A stretch of 38,629 nucleotides of DNA from Chloroflexota bacterium (GCA_022562155.1 JADFPV010000020.1:1-38629), one strand, 5' to 3'; numbered from the stretch's first letter, positions 1 through 10,710 are shown. The notes: a model not told the origin generated them from the letters alone. Translations and numbers: made by a program.

Positions 1-1663
1 CCGGGACGGCGATGTTATCGATGGCGAAGCCTGGTTGCTGGAGCGCCGTGTCCGTGATGTATTCGAAGCGAAGTTGGATCACCGTGCCTGCGTACTCCGT
101 GAGATCGATGCGCTCCTGGACCCAGCCGTCGGTGCTGCCCGTGTAGCCGGGTCCGTAGGCAACGTCGAGAGGATCGTCCGTCGTTGTTCGACGCCCCTCC
201 AGCGTCTCCCACGTCGCGCCGCCATCTTCAGAGACGGTTACGTGCGCGTAATCGAACCAGCGCTCGATGTCGAACCATGTATCGAATGTGAGGGTTGCCT
301 CGGCAACGCCGGTGAGGTTCAGCTCCCGCGTGAGCATCGAATCGATGTTGTCGCCCCGCCCCGACCACCAGAACGCCCCATCTGCATCGGCCTGGGCTGC
401 GAGCACCGGGACATCCGTTGCTCCGTTGAACGCGAACTCGACACCGGGCTGGAACTCGCCAGCTCGGATCTGGATGTAGTCCGCGGCGAACTGGCTCACC
501 GTGCTCTCGCCCGAGGCGTCCGCATCGTCGGTCGTCGGAGCGCTCACTTCGATCTCTGCGTAGCCGTATGGGCCGCTCGGCGCGTCGACGAAGTTTGCCG
601 CCGCCCAGTCCGCGACGATCTCCGCGAACGTACGGTTTGATCCGACCTCTTCGAGGAAGGCCACGACGCCTTCAACGCTGTTCTCAGGCCGCGACGCCAG
701 GTCTGCGACCTCGGCTCCCGTCTGTTCGATCAAATACTCGAAAAACAGACTGCTCGCCTGGTAGTGTCTCGCACTGCCTCCGATGGCTGCCCAGGCGTTG
801 AGCTGTGTGTCGGGCCGGTCCAGAAAGGCGCCGAAAGCGCCGCGAGCGCCGGAAACGAGACCGGCCGCGAACTCGGACAACCCTTCATTCACCCAGGCCG
901 ATTCATCGGGATCGAGTTCCAGATGGCTTAGGTGTTGCAGCTCGTGAGCCAACACGAACGTATAGTCCGGCGAGCCGGGGACGACAGCAAGCAGGTTCAC
1001 ATAGACGGTTTCGCGCTGGTTGCTATGCGGCAATACGGTTCTTGGATAGGTATCGAGGTCGCTGATGTAGCCGCCGATGGCCCCGCCGAGGTCGGCGTGG
1101 AGGATCACGATCCGATCGTCGCCGTCCACGCCTGGGCTCGGAGGCAGGCCGAACGCGCCGGTCACCGCCGGCCAGATGTCGTCCTCAAAGGAGGCGACCG
1201 CTGCATCGAGGTCGTCCGGCTCGCCGTCGTAGCCATCCTCGAAATAGTAGTACGCATGCGGCGAGACTGCTTCGAGAATCGCAGAGAGCGTTCGGTATCG
1301 CGGCTCATCGTCCGGGTCCAGTGCGATCATCAGTACGTCGAACTCGGCTACATCGCCAATCGAGGGCTGCGGCAGGTCGACCGTCATCGGAAGTCCAGCC
1401 CTACCCTCGAAGCGACGGGCGAGGTCGATTAGGTCGCGGGCGCGAGGCTCGTCCGTGCCCGTCGACACGAGGCCAGGCGTAGCGCTAGGCAGAGCAGTCG
1501 AGGAGTCGATGCGGTCTCCGCCGTCCGCGCAGGCGGAAACGACAACGACCACCAGAAAGAGAAGAGCCGCCCCGATGAGATCGAGGCGGCTCGAGGTTCC
1601 TAACGTCGAGATGTTAGCCAGCCCGCGGGTGGGCTTTCTCGTAGACGCGCCGAACGTGCTCAT
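1..1663 (-). CDS. Secreted lipoprotein metallopeptidase, immune-inhibitor-A-like (partial, C-terminus off left edge)
   Basis: Read manually on the minus strand and absent from the ORF track because it has no stop inside the window. Open frame from ATG at 1663: MSTFGASTRKPTRGLANIST...LLFLVVVVVSAC (lipobox) ... FVLAHELQHLSHLE (HExxH at about 933-950) ... WFDYAHVTVSEDGGATWETLEG...GYTGSTDGWVQERIDLTEYAGTVIQLRFEYITD, a pattern typical of M6-like/immune inhibitor A C-terminal domains. Overlaps the 3' end of xerD by about 50 bp. Confidence 0.8.
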   Translation of the reverse strand, partial: MSTFGASTRKPTRGLANISTLGTSSRLDLIGAALLFLVVVVVSACADGGDRIDSSTALPSATPGLVSTGTDEPRARDLIDLARRFEGRAGLPMTVDLPQPSIGDVAEFDVLMIALDPDDEPRYRTLSAILEAVSPHAYYYFEDGYDGEPDDLDAAVASFEDDIWPAVTGAFGLPPSPGVDGDDRIVILHADLGGAIGGYISDLDTYPRTVLPHSNQRETVYVNLLAVVPGSPDYTFVLAHELQHLSHLELDPDESAWVNEGLSEFAAGLVSGARGAFGAFLDRPDTQLNAWAAIGGSARHYQASSLFFEYLIEQTGAEVADLASRPENSVEGVVAFLEEVGSNRTFAEIVADWAAANFVDAPSGPYGYAEIEVSAPTTDDADASGESTVSQFAADYIQIRAGEFQPGVEFAFNGATDVPVLAAQADADGAFWWSGRGDNIDSMLTRELNLTGVAEATLTFDTWFDIERWFDYAHVTVSEDGGATWETLEGRRTTTDDPLDVAYGPGYTGSTDGWVQERIDLTEYAGTVIQLRFEYITDTALQQPGFAIDNIAVP

Positions 1664-2540
1664 CTGTGATGCGCGTGTAGACCTGCGTTGTGGAGATGTT
1701 GGCATGCCCCAGCAGTTCTTGCACATTGCGTAGCGGCGCACCGCCCCTCAGCATATGAGTGGCGAAACTGTGCCGCAAAGAGTGCGGCGTCACAGGCCCC
1801 TCGATCTGCGCGTCCTTCGCGTATTGCTTCAGGATCAGCCAGAAGCCCTGCCGGGTCAGCCGGTCGCCCCGCCGGTTCACGAAAAGTGAACGCTCGGCCT
1901 TGTTTTTCACCATACGGGGCCGGCCATCGTTTAGATACCCGACAAGCGCCCGCAGCGCCTGAGCGTGAATGGGAACAGAGCGTTCCTTGGCGCCCTTGCC
2001 CAGGCAACGCGCCATCGGGCTGCGCTTGTCGAGGGAGATGCTGTCGAGATCGAGCGAGACCAGCTCAGTTACTCGCAGACCCGTGGCGTAGAGCAGTTCG
2101 AGCATCGCCTGGTCGCGCAGCGCTTCCGGCGTCTTGCGCTTGGCTGGCTGCTCCAGCAACTCGTCCACCTGCTGCACCGTGAGCGGCCGCGGCAGCGTCT
2201 TGCCGACGCGAGGCGACTCGAGGCTTTCGGTGGGATTCCGCTCGATAGTACCTTCGGCATGGAGGAACTGGAAGAAGGACTTGACCGCTGCGACCTTTCG
2301 CGCGACCGAGGCGCCCGCGTAGCGCCTGTTCTTCAGCTCAAGAACAAAATCGACGATCGTGTCCTTGCCGATCTCACGCCAGTCCGTCGGTTGGCCGTTG
2401 CCGTTTCCGCTGGTCCCGTTTCCGTTCTCAAGGTATGTATGGAACTGTGACAGGTCGTTCCGGTAGGCGGCGATGGTATTTTCGGATGCTCCCTTTTCGG
2501 CCGATAGGAAGTGCAGAAATTGGCCAATGCGATCTTCCAT
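1614..2540 (-). CDS. xerD: Tyrosine recombinase XerC/XerD
   Basis: 308 aa; N-terminal SAM-like domain; catalytic pattern ATGLRVTEL (R), HSLRHSFATHML (HxxR), LLGHANISTTQVYTRI (H...Y). Confidence 0.92.
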   Translation of the reverse strand: MEDRIGQFLHFLSAEKGASENTIAAYRNDLSQFHTYLENGNGTSGNGNGQPTDWREIGKDTIVDFVLELKNRRYAGASVARKVAAVKSFFQFLHAEGTIERNPTESLESPRVGKTLPRPLTVQQVDELLEQPAKRKTPEALRDQAMLELLYATGLRVTELVSLDLDSISLDKRSPMARCLGKGAKERSVPIHAQALRALVGYLNDGRPRMVKNKAERSLFVNRRGDRLTRQGFWLILKQYAKDAQIEGPVTPHSLRHSFATHMLRGGAPLRNVQELLGHANISTTQVYTRITDEHVRRVYEKAHPRAG

Positions 2541-2610
2541 GACGCAGACCTCACCTCGTTCTGGTGCTACTCGGGACTGGTTTTTGTGTACCGGGTCTTG
2601 TGGGTGACCC

Positions 2611-2641
2611 CATACTACACGCCGTCATCGGGCTTGTCCAG
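2611..2641 (-). promoter_or_regulatory. Candidate promoter for xerD
   Basis: Minus strand TGGACA-17 nt-TAGTAT upstream of the xerD ATG. Coordinates approximate. Confidence 0.4.
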
Positions 2642-2961
2642 CGATGGCAAGCCTGCGGCATAAATCTTTCGGAGAAAACTTTCCACAGCCTGGAGATCGG
2701 CCGGTCGGAACTGCGTAGGCGCTGCGCTTGTAACCGATCTCGGTCACCCGCGCGCGGACCCACGGGTGGCCTTGGACAACCCACTGCCCGCGCCACCGTC
2801 CGCTGCAACCAGCCCAACCCGTGGCGTTCAGGCCGCCGGCCTGGCCGTCCGGTCTGTTGTTGCAGCCAGGCGCCGGGCTGGCGGAACCGGCGGTAGCTGG
2901 TCGCCAACGGGCCAGCCTACACCACGGCCGATCGCGCACCGCACCGCAAGCGATATAGGGC

Positions 2962-2991
2962 TTGACAAGGCTGAATAGAACATGTATTCTA
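2962..2991 (+). promoter_or_regulatory. Sigma70-like promoter with overlapping LexA/SOS-box-like palindrome
   Basis: TTGACA (2962-2967) - 17 nt - TATTCT (2985-2990). Imperfect palindrome TAGAACATGTATTCTA (2976-2991) covers the -10 and is close to the Gram-positive LexA box GAACnnnnGTTC with one mismatch. Confidence 0.6.
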
Positions 2992-3021
2992 ATGCGGCAA
3001 CCCACAGAAAGGGGCGGGGAA

Positions 3022-3795
3022 ATGACCGAAAACGCATTCGACGCAAGCAAGTATCTCACGAAACTCAGCGGCAAGGACTACCTGGAAGTGAAGTGGCGCC
3101 TCCTCTGGCTGCGCACCGAACATCCGGACGCCGTGATTGAGACCGAGCTGGTCAAGCATGGAGCCGGCCTGGCGCTCTTCAGGGCTAGGGTCACGATTCC
3201 GGGAGGCGGCATAGCGACCGGCTGGGGCAGCGAGACGGCGGACGATTTCGGCGACTTCATCGAGAAGGCGGAGACGAAGGCGCTGGGCCGGGCGCTGGCC
3301 GCGCTCGGCTACGGCACGCAGTTTTGCGAGGACTTCGACTTCACCGCTGAGACGGCACTCGAGCCTCAGCGAAAGCGCCAGTCTCCATCCACATCCGGCC
3401 CCGCAAAGTCCGGATCAGTACAACGAGCGAAGCGGCGCGTCGTCGATGCGCCGGTCTCCCGCAACGGGCTACAGGTCCTGCGGGACGGTAACGGCGTGGC
3501 GACGACATCGCAGGTGAAGGCGATCTACTCCATCGCACGCGACGCGGGGGGCGACGAGGACGCGGTCGAGGAGCGTTGCCGCGCGGTCTTCAGCTGCGCG
3601 CCGGCCGAACTGACGAAGCAGCAGGCCTCGGAGTTCATCGACCTGTTGCGGGAGACGACGGCGGCCGTGAGCGGCCGAGCCGTCGGGAGCGGCCGGACTG
3701 CCGCTGTGGCCAACGACAATCGGGCGGCTGCCGTAGCGAGTGACCGGCAAGGCGCCGTGCCGAGCGACCGGCACGCCGCAGCCCAGCCTGCCTAA
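3022..3795 (+). CDS. Rad52/DdrA-like single-strand annealing protein candidate (conserved hypothetical)
   Basis: Start at 3022 after AGAAAGGGGCGGGGAA. YLEVKWRLLWLRTEHPDAVIETELV...GWGSETADDFGDFIEKAETKALGRALAALGYGTQF resembles ssDNA-annealing/Rad52-like proteins. C-terminal ATTSQVKAIYSIARDAGG...LTKQQASEFIDLLRE resembles the C-terminal module common in phage annealing proteins. Confidence 0.6.
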   Translation: MTENAFDASKYLTKLSGKDYLEVKWRLLWLRTEHPDAVIETELVKHGAGLALFRARVTIPGGGIATGWGSETADDFGDFIEKAETKALGRALAALGYGTQFCEDFDFTAETALEPQRKRQSPSTSGPAKSGSVQRAKRRVVDAPVSRNGLQVLRDGNGVATTSQVKAIYSIARDAGGDEDAVEERCRAVFSCAPAELTKQQASEFIDLLRETTAAVSGRAVGSGRTAAVANDNRAAAVASDRQGAVPSDRHAAAQPA

Positions 3796-3879
3796 TGCCT
3801 TCCGCGGCCTGTCGCGCCTTAGCGCCTTAGCGCCTCTGGCGTTATCATGGTGCCCGCACACATCTGAGGAGGAGGCACC

Positions 3880-4893
3880 ATGGCAACGAAAATTGGCATC
3901 AATGGCTTTGGGCGTATCGGCCGGCAAGTCTTTAAGGCGATTCGAGATCGGCACGGCGACAGCCTCGAGGTGGTCGCGATCAACGACCTGGTCGACGCGG
4001 AGACCAACGCCCACCTTCTGAAGTACGACTCCAATTACGGACGGTTCGACGGCACTGTCGAGGCCTCCGGCAGCTCGATCGTCGTTGACGGAACGACCAT
4101 CCCGACGTTCGCCGAGAAGGACCCGAGCGCGATTCCGTGGTCCGACGCCGGCGTCGAGATCGTCGTTGAGTCGACCGGCTTATTCACAGACGCCAACTTG
4201 GCGCGCGGGCACCTCGGCGGTACCACGAAAAAGGTCATCATCTCCGCGCCCGCCAAGAACGAAGACATCACGGTCGTTCAAGGCGTCAACGCCGACAAGT
4301 ACGACCCGAGCAAGCACCACGTCATCTCCAACGCCTCCTGCACTACGAACGGCCTGGCGCCACCCGTCAAGGTGATCCTGGACAATTTTGGCATCGTCAA
4401 AGGCCAGATGACGACGGTCCACGCCTACACGAACACGCAGCGCGTCCTCGATGTCGCTCACAAAGATGTCCGCGAAGGCCGCGCGGCAGCCCTGAACATC
4501 ATTCCGTTCACGACGGGTGCGGCGAAGGCGCTGAAGCTGGTGATCCCAGAGATGGAAGGAAAGCTGGACGGCTTAGCCTACCGCGTCCCGACTCCTACAG
4601 TTTCGATCGTCGAGGTCGTCTGCCTGACGGAGCAGGACACGACGCCGGAACAGGTCAACGACGCGATGCGCGAAGCCGCGTCAGGGCGCATGAAGGGCAT
4701 CCTGGACGTCATCGACGACCACGTTGTCTCGATGGACATGAAGGGCGACGAGCACTCATCGATTGTGCACGCGCCCGTCACGAACGTCGTCGCCGGCAAC
4801 CTCCTGAAGGTCGCCGCCTGGTACGACAATGAGTGGGGCTACTCCTGCCGCACCGCGGATCTCTGCAACCTCCTCGCCAGCAAGGGATGGTAG
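3880..4893 (+). CDS. gap: Type I glyceraldehyde-3-phosphate dehydrogenase
   Basis: INGFGRIGR, SNASCTTNGLAP, WYDNEWGYS motifs; SD gaggagg upstream. Confidence 0.98.
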   Translation: MATKIGINGFGRIGRQVFKAIRDRHGDSLEVVAINDLVDAETNAHLLKYDSNYGRFDGTVEASGSSIVVDGTTIPTFAEKDPSAIPWSDAGVEIVVESTGLFTDANLARGHLGGTTKKVIISAPAKNEDITVVQGVNADKYDPSKHHVISNASCTTNGLAPPVKVILDNFGIVKGQMTTVHAYTNTQRVLDVAHKDVREGRAAALNIIPFTTGAAKALKLVIPEMEGKLDGLAYRVPTPTVSIVEVVCLTEQDTTPEQVNDAMREAASGRMKGILDVIDDHVVSMDMKGDEHSSIVHAPVTNVVAGNLLKVAAWYDNEWGYSCRTADLCNLLASKGW

Positions 4894-5348
4894 GGGCGCT
4901 ACCTGGCGCGTCTCACATCTGGCTCCTGTTCGCAGTTGGCGCTCTCTCGGCTGTCCTCTGGACCGCATGCTCCGGCGACAGTGAACCCGCGGGCCCCACG
5001 GCTACACCCGCCTCGGCCATCGACGGCGAGCTGACCGTAATCGCGTCTGAATGGGGATTCGGCCCGGAAGGCATCATCCTCCAACAAGGCGAGGAAGTCC
5101 GGATCACGCTCCAAAACGACGGCGCGATCATCCACAACCTGAAGGTCAGCGGCCTAGAAGTCGACGTCATCGCGGACATGAGCAGTGGTGGGTTCTCGGC
5201 TGACGAAGGAGAGCTGCTCGTCGGAGCCGACTCCAAGGACATAGGCACCATCACGTTCGTCCCCCTAGAGCCTGGCGAGTACGCCTTCTACTGCTCGATC
5301 GGGAGTCACCGCCAGCTGGGCATGGAGGGAAGCCTCATCGTCGAGTAG
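4887..5348 (+). CDS. Cupredoxin-domain lipoprotein
   Basis: ATG at 4887 overlaps the gap stop; signal peptide with WTAC lipobox-like site; C-terminal PGEYAFYCSIGSHRQLGMEGSLIVE matches a type I copper-site pattern. Confidence 0.8.
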   Translation: MVGALPGASHIWLLFAVGALSAVLWTACSGDSEPAGPTATPASAIDGELTVIASEWGFGPEGIILQQGEEVRITLQNDGAIIHNLKVSGLEVDVIADMSSGGFSADEGELLVGADSKDIGTITFVPLEPGEYAFYCSIGSHRQLGMEGSLIVE

Positions 5349-5464
5349 ACGGCTCGCGCTCTGTGATCTTCACCACTGGGTTCAAGCGATCAAACCGCTA
5401 GGCTGCACTGAAGCGCATCGCTGGAGGTTCGCATTATGGTAGGTGAGCCGCGCAGCGTGCTAGA

Positions 5465-8400
5465 ATGTCAGACAGCTGCGTGTCTATGAGCGACCAAGGC
5501 CCTTTCGGCAAGAAACCCGTAGACCCTCGGCCAGAGCAGCCGGTGGAGGAATCGCTCGCCCCCACCGTCCAGACCCAGCGCGGCGTTACGCCACCTACGG
5601 CCGGCCCCCGATCTTCCATCGCCTCTCGCTTGTCCAGCATCCCATCGCCCGTCATCTCTAAGACAGCCCTCACATTCTTAGTGCTAGCGATCATCCTCAT
5701 GTTCGCGGGATTCCTGCGACTGACAGCGCTGAACTGGGACGACAACCACCACCTACATCCCGACGAACGGCACATCTCCTCGACGCTGAGCCGGCTCGAA
5801 ATACCAGGCAGTATTAGCAGCTATTTCGATACCGACACCTCACCGCTGAATCCATACAATCGCGACACGAACAGCTTCGTCTATGGCACGGCTCCCGTCT
5901 TCGCAGCGAAGATCGTCGGCAACCTGAGCGGCTCCTTCGGTTTCGGCGACCGCACGAGCTACGACGCGATAACGATCGTCGCCCGCTTCCTCAGCGCGCT
6001 GGCGGACATTGGCAGTGTGGTGTTCGTCTTCCTGATCGGGCGCAAGCTCTTCAACTCGAGAGCAGGACTGCTTGCCGCCCTGCTCTATACATTCTCGCCG
6101 CTGGCGATCCAGCACTCCCACTTCTTCGTCGCCGACCCGTTCGCGACGTTCTTCGGGTCAGCCGCCCTGTTCTTCTCGCTCCGCATCGTCAAGGACGGTC
6201 GCTGGTCCGATTACGCATTCGCCGGCCTGATGGTCGGCCTCGCTACTGCGTCCAAACTGACGGCCGTTTCCTTAGTGCCCGTCATAATGCTGGCAGCCGG
6301 GATCCGAGCATGGCCAGCACTCTGGCCGCTAATCCAGAGCTACTTATACCCTGAGAAGCAGCAGGCGCCGCGTCCTACTCAGACGGGCCCCGGGCTCGTG
6401 CCTGGCGTTCTGTTGGTACTATTCGTCGCGTTCCTGGCCTTCCGGATCACCCAGCCATACGCATTCCAGACGCCGGGCATCAACGACTTCGCGGTCTGGC
6501 AGGACGATTTCGATTGCGCCAACTGTGGCTTCTTGACGGAGTGGGCGGGCCGAACGCTCAATCTCAATGAGCAATTTGTTCAGGACCAGATCAACCAACA
6601 GAACCTGCTCAGCACCGGCAGCTGGCCGCCGAACGTCCAGTGGATCGGCCGGACGCCGCTGCTCTACCCGGCCGAGCAGATGGTGGTCTGGGGCATGGGG
6701 CCCGCGCTCGGGATCGCCGCCGGCCTAGGTGTCCTGTTCTTCGCCTGGCTCGCCTTCACCCGAAAGGAGTTGTTGCTGCTCGTACCGCTCGCATGGGTGG
6801 GCGGGTACTTCTTGGTGATGGGTACCCAGTTCTCGCTTTACATGCGCTACTTCCTGCCGATCTACCCCACACTGGCGGTGTTCGCCGCTGGGTTCTTGCT
6901 CGCGGTGTGGTCGTGGGCGCAGAAGGGCAACCTGCCCGCCGCGGTCGCCGGCCAACTGCGCCCGTTTGCTAGACCGGCGGCGCTAGCCGCTCGAGGAGCC
7001 GTCATCGCGACGGTCCTGCTGACCGTGCTGTGGGGCCTCGCCTACTTCCATATCTACTCGAAGCCTGTGACGCGCATCGAAGCGTCGGCGTGGATCTACG
7101 CCAACATTCCGGCGGGCGCGACTGTCTACAGCGAACATTGGGACGACCAATTGCCCTTAGGTCTTGCAGGCATCGGCAACATCGGCCAGTACGAGACCAG
7201 CAGCTTCACCAACTTTGAAATCGACAACGAGGCGAAGGTCGCGGCGCTCCTACAAAACCTCGATACGGCAGAGTACATCATCCTCGCGAGCGACCGGCTT
7301 TCCCAGACGATCCCGAGAGCGCCGGCCACCTATCCGATCACGACGCGCTACTACGACGCGCTCTTCTCAGGTGAGTTAGGGTTCGACCTCGTCGCCGAGT
7401 TCACGTCATATCCGGAGGTCTTCGGGATCGCGATTCCGGACGGCGGCGCCGAGGAGGCGTGGACCGTTTACGACCATCCCCCCGTCCATATCTTCCAGAA
7501 GAACGCTAGCTACTCGCACGACCGAGCAGTCGCGGTGCTCGGCGCCGACGCATTCGTCGATGGGCTATCGATACCACCGCATCTAGCCGGCACGAACGGG
7601 CTGTTACTCCGGCCGGACGACCTAGAGACGCAGCAGCAAGGCGGCACGTTCAGCAGCATCTTCGACGAGGACAGCATCCAGAACAAGATCCCGCTCTGGA
7701 CGTGGCTCTTGGTCGTTGAGCTTATCTCGCTGGCCGCGCTACCGATCGGGTTCCTAATCTTCAGGGCTCTTCCCGACCGCGGCTACCTGCTTTCGAAGCC
7801 CCTCGGCTTCCTCGTACTCGGCTATCTAGTCTGGATGGGCACCAGTCTGAAGTTGTTCGACTTCAGCCGCACGAGCATCGGCGTGACGCTCGCGCTGATG
7901 CTCGTGGCCGCCGCGGGTGTCGCCTGGCTCACGCGCGACAGCATTCGTGACTTCGTCAAACAGCATTGGAAATCGATCTTAATGTGGGAGGCGCTCTTCC
8001 TGGGTGCGTTCCTGCTCTTCTATATGATCCGCCTCAGCAACCCGGACCTCTGGCATCCGGCGCGCGGCGGCGAGAAGCCGATGGACTTCGCATATCTCAA
8101 CGCGGTGATCCGCAGCACGACGATGCCGCCGTACGACCCTTGGTTCTCAGGCGGCTACATCAACTACTACTACTTCGGCCAGTTCCTCACGGCGATGCTG
8201 ATCAAGTTCACGGGCATTCTGCCTGAGGTCGGCTATAACCTGGCCGTGCCGCTGTTCTTCGCGCTTGCCGTGGGAGCCGTGTACTCACTGGTGTTTAACC
8301 TCGCGGAAGGCACGCGACGCTTCATCCGACGGCGGCCATCGGGAGGCCGGATCGGGCCAGCGGGGCCGATACTGGCAGGCTTCGGAGCGGTGTTCCTCGT

Positions 8401-10474
8401 CATGATCGTGGGCAACTTAGGTGGCATCGATCAGCTCATCTCTAACTTCTCGCGGATCTCGCCGTGGCACATCGCCCCGAACCTGTCGTCGATTATCCCC
8501 GGCGCCGACGTGCCGATCCCCCTGATTGGCGGTGCCGTTGCGACAGCGGGCGGACTGAAGGCGATGCTGTTCGACGGAGCCGAACTTGGTCTCAGAGCGG
8601 ATTGGTACTGGGCGCCCAGCCGTGTCATCGGAGCGCCGCCGGGCCAGCCGGGACCGATCACGGAGTTCCCGTTCTTCAGCTTCCTCTTCGCCGACCTCCA
8701 CGCGCACATGATGGCGATTCCGTTCGCGATCACGTCGCTGGCTGTCGGGGCGGCCGTCGTCCTAAACGCGACGCGCCTTATGCGAGAGAGCGACGCCTAC
8801 CGCAAGTGGGCCGGCTGGGGCCTCGTCGTTATTTTGGCGCTGTTGATCGGCGCGCTGCGCTGGATCAACTCCTGGGACTTCCCGCCGTTCCTGATCATGG
8901 CCGTTGTGGCGATCTTCATCGCCGAACGCACGATAGAACGCAGCTTCACTTGGCCGATGATGGGGCGGGCGGCCCTCAAGTCTGTCGCGCTTGTGGTCTT
9001 GAGCATTCTCTTCTTCTATCCGTTCCAGGCCAACTACGAGCTGCCCGCGACGGGCTTCATCAGGCTCCATGACCGTCAGACGACGCCCTTCCATCAGTAC
9101 CTTGCCCACTTCGGCGTCTTCCTGTTCCTGTTCGGCGGGCTGGTCGCCGTCCTCGTCGCTCGCGGTGTCAGGCGGCTCGGCCTAGCGACGTTCATGGGCT
9201 CGCTGAGCGCCCTCTTCGTCGGCCTCCTCGTTCTGGCCACGCTTATCGTAGGGCTGAGTGGACCGTTGCTCGATGCAAGTCCGCTCTCGATCACGGTTAG
9301 CGGCCTGTCGGCCACTGGTTTCCTGCGCGACACCTTCTCTGGCATCTTCGCCCCACTCCCGGGAGCCAACATTGTTGATGCATCACCGGACGGTCAGGGC
9401 GACCGGCTCGGCACACCCGTCGTGGCGTTCGCGATCTTCGGCCTGGCGATGCTCGTTCTGCTCGGCTGGCTGAGCCTGAAGCGAGTTCGCGGCGATGTCG
9501 CCATCCGGCTACTCATGCTGGGCATGGTGGCGATGGCGCTCGTCCTGAGCGCAGGCGTCGAGGTGGCGGTGCTAAACCCGGACATCCAGCGTATGAACAC
9601 CGTGTTCAAGTTCTATCTGCACGCCTGGGTCCTGATGGCCGTGCCCGCCGCCTTTGCCGCCTGGTACGTGCTGGACGTGATCCGGCCGACAATACCGTTC
9701 GCTATCTCCGCGACGAAACCAGCGACCGAGGCCGAGCCACAGCCGGTCATGGTAACCCCGGATACCGCACCAGCTCCCGCCGCACAGCCCGAAGTGGCGC
9801 GCCCGGGGCCGCGTATCCCAAGCTTCGGCTTGCGGATGACCCCTGTGTTGGTGCGCACGTTCGCGTTCGTCGGCGCCGCCCTTGTCCTTGGCGCGCTCGT
9901 GTATCCGCTGGTCGCGACGCCGCAGCGCGTACAGGACCGGTTCGAGAACCAGACGGCGATCCAGCCAACGACGGACGACGGTTTCGCTTACATGCTGGGC
10001 GGCGAGTACGGCGACGAAAACGGGACGATTCAGCTTGTGGACGACTTCGCCGCGTTCCAGTGGATACGCGAGAACGTCGAGGGCTCGCCTACGATTATTG
10101 AAGGCGTTACACCGCTCTACCGCTGGGGCAGCCGATTCACTGTGAACACGGGTCTCCCTGCCGTGTCAGGCTGGGACTGGCACCAGACCCAGCAGCGTGA
10201 CGGGCTCTTCAAGATCATTGGGAACAACCTGATCAGGAATCGATTCGCCGAGGTCCAACTCTTCTACAACACGCCGGACCCGGTCGAGGCGCAACAGATC
10301 CTGAGGAAGTACGACGTCCGGTACGTCATTGTCGGCGAGCTGGAGCGCATCTATTTCAACGGCATCGATAAGTTCGAGCAGGGGCTAGGCGGCACGCTGC
10401 GGCTGCGGTTCGACTCAGGCAAGACCCAGATCTACGAGTTCGAAGACAGCAACGCGTTTATCGCCACGAACTGA
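5465..10474 (+). CDS. Giant polytopic membrane protein: GT39/PMT-like N-terminal half plus DUF2298 (Chlor_Arch_YYY) C-terminal half
   Basis: 1669 aa, many TM segments. N-terminal [13 protein letters not shown] resembles the ArnT/PMT-type luminal acidic motif; [12 protein letters not shown] is the YYY motif of the Chlor_Arch_YYY/DUF2298 family. Confidence 0.8.
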   Translation: MSDSCVSMSDQGPFGKKPVDPRPEQPVEESLAPTVQTQRGVTPPTAGPRSSIASRLSSIPSPVISKTALTFLVLAIILMFAGFLRLTALNWDDNHHLHPDERHISSTLSRLEIPGSISSYFDTDTSPLNPYNRDTNSFVYGTAPVFAAKIVGNLSGSFGFGDRTSYDAITIVARFLSALADIGSVVFVFLIGRKLFNSRAGLLAALLYTFSPLAIQHSHFFVADPFATFFGSAALFFSLRIVKDGRWSDYAFAGLMVGLATASKLTAVSLVPVIMLAAGIRAWPALWPLIQSYLYPEKQQAPRPTQTGPGLVPGVLLVLFVAFLAFRITQPYAFQTPGINDFAVWQDDFDCANCGFLTEWAGRTLNLNEQFVQDQINQQNLLSTGSWPPNVQWIGRTPLLYPAEQMVVWGMGPALGIAAGLGVLFFAWLAFTRKELLLLVPLAWVGGYFLVMGTQFSLYMRYFLPIYPTLAVFAAGFLLAVWSWAQKGNLPAAVAGQLRPFARPAALAARGAVIATVLLTVLWGLAYFHIYSKPVTRIEASAWIYANIPAGATVYSEHWDDQLPLGLAGIGNIGQYETSSFTNFEIDNEAKVAALLQNLDTAEYIILASDRLSQTIPRAPATYPITTRYYDALFSGELGFDLVAEFTSYPEVFGIAIPDGGAEEAWTVYDHPPVHIFQKNASYSHDRAVAVLGADAFVDGLSIPPHLAGTNGLLLRPDDLETQQQGGTFSSIFDEDSIQNKIPLWTWLLVVELISLAALPIGFLIFRALPDRGYLLSKPLGFLVLGYLVWMGTSLKLFDFSRTSIGVTLALMLVAAAGVAWLTRDSIRDFVKQHWKSILMWEALFLGAFLLFYMIRLSNPDLWHPARGGEKPMDFAYLNAVIRSTTMPPYDPWFSGGYINYYYFGQFLTAMLIKFTGILPEVGYNLAVPLFFALAVGAVYSLVFNLAEGTRRFIRRRPSGGRIGPAGPILAGFGAVFLVMIVGNLGGIDQLISNFSRISPWHIAPNLSSIIPGADVPIPLIGGAVATAGGLKAMLFDGAELGLRADWYWAPSRVIGAPPGQPGPITEFPFFSFLFADLHAHMMAIPFAITSLAVGAAVVLNATRLMRESDAYRKWAGWGLVVILALLIGALRWINSWDFPPFLIMAVVAIFIAERTIERSFTWPMMGRAALKSVALVVLSILFFYPFQANYELPATGFIRLHDRQTTPFHQYLAHFGVFLFLFGGLVAVLVARGVRRLGLATFMGSLSALFVGLLVLATLIVGLSGPLLDASPLSITVSGLSATGFLRDTFSGIFAPLPGANIVDASPDGQGDRLGTPVVAFAIFGLAMLVLLGWLSLKRVRGDVAIRLLMLGMVAMALVLSAGVEVAVLNPDIQRMNTVFKFYLHAWVLMAVPAAFAAWYVLDVIRPTIPFAISATKPATEAEPQPVMVTPDTAPAPAAQPEVARPGPRIPSFGLRMTPVLVRTFAFVGAALVLGALVYPLVATPQRVQDRFENQTAIQPTTDDGFAYMLGGEYGDENGTIQLVDDFAAFQWIRENVEGSPTIIEGVTPLYRWGSRFTVNTGLPAVSGWDWHQTQQRDGLFKIIGNNLIRNRFAEVQLFYNTPDPVEAQQILRKYDVRYVIVGELERIYFNGIDKFEQGLGGTLRLRFDSGKTQIYEFEDSNAFIATN

Positions 10475-10490
10475 CCGGCGAGCCCGCCTC

Positions 10491-10519
10491 TTGACAGCGC
10501 TCCGCCCTGGAGCTAGCCT
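10491..10519 (+). promoter_or_regulatory. Sigma70-like promoter of the thi operon
   Basis: TTGACA - 17 nt - TAGCCT immediately upstream of the TPP riboswitch. Confidence 0.55.
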
Positions 10520-10537
10520 GCGAAGTACACACGAATC

Positions 10538-10645
10538 ATGCGGGAGCTGGGGATCCGCGATGTGCGCGGACGGCCCGGCTGAGAGGCTCCGGACGGCCCG
10601 GGGCGACCGCCAAACCTGATCTGGGTAATGCCAGCGAAGGGATCG
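10538..10645 (+). ncRNA. TPP (THI-box) riboswitch
   Basis: Diagnostic CTGAGAGG and ACCTGATCTGGGTAATGCCAGCGAAGGGA motifs upstream of thiD/thiC. Confidence 0.95.
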
Positions 10646-10656
10646 AAAGAACCTGA

Positions 10657-10690
10657 CGCCGCCGGCAACCCGGCGGCGATTCTCATTTCT
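10657..10690 (+). terminator. Riboswitch expression-platform hairpin
   Basis: Perfect 9-bp stem CGCCGCCGG-CAAC-CCGGCGGCG followed by a T-containing stretch (attctcatttct). Confidence 0.6.
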
Positions 10691-10710
10691 GAGCCGCCGT
10701 CGATGCCTAG

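Noticed and set aside
35-1432. Plus-strand ORFs at the left edge
   Set aside because: Antisense to the coherent minus-strand HExxH lipoprotein.
1614-2540. XerD-like gene as an integrase of a mobile element
   Set aside because: Sequence resembles housekeeping XerC/D and no att-like repeats, tRNA or phage genes are nearby.
2551-3074. Several ORFs on both strands upstream of the annealing-protein gene
   Set aside because: Overlap promoters and each other; no recognisable domain.
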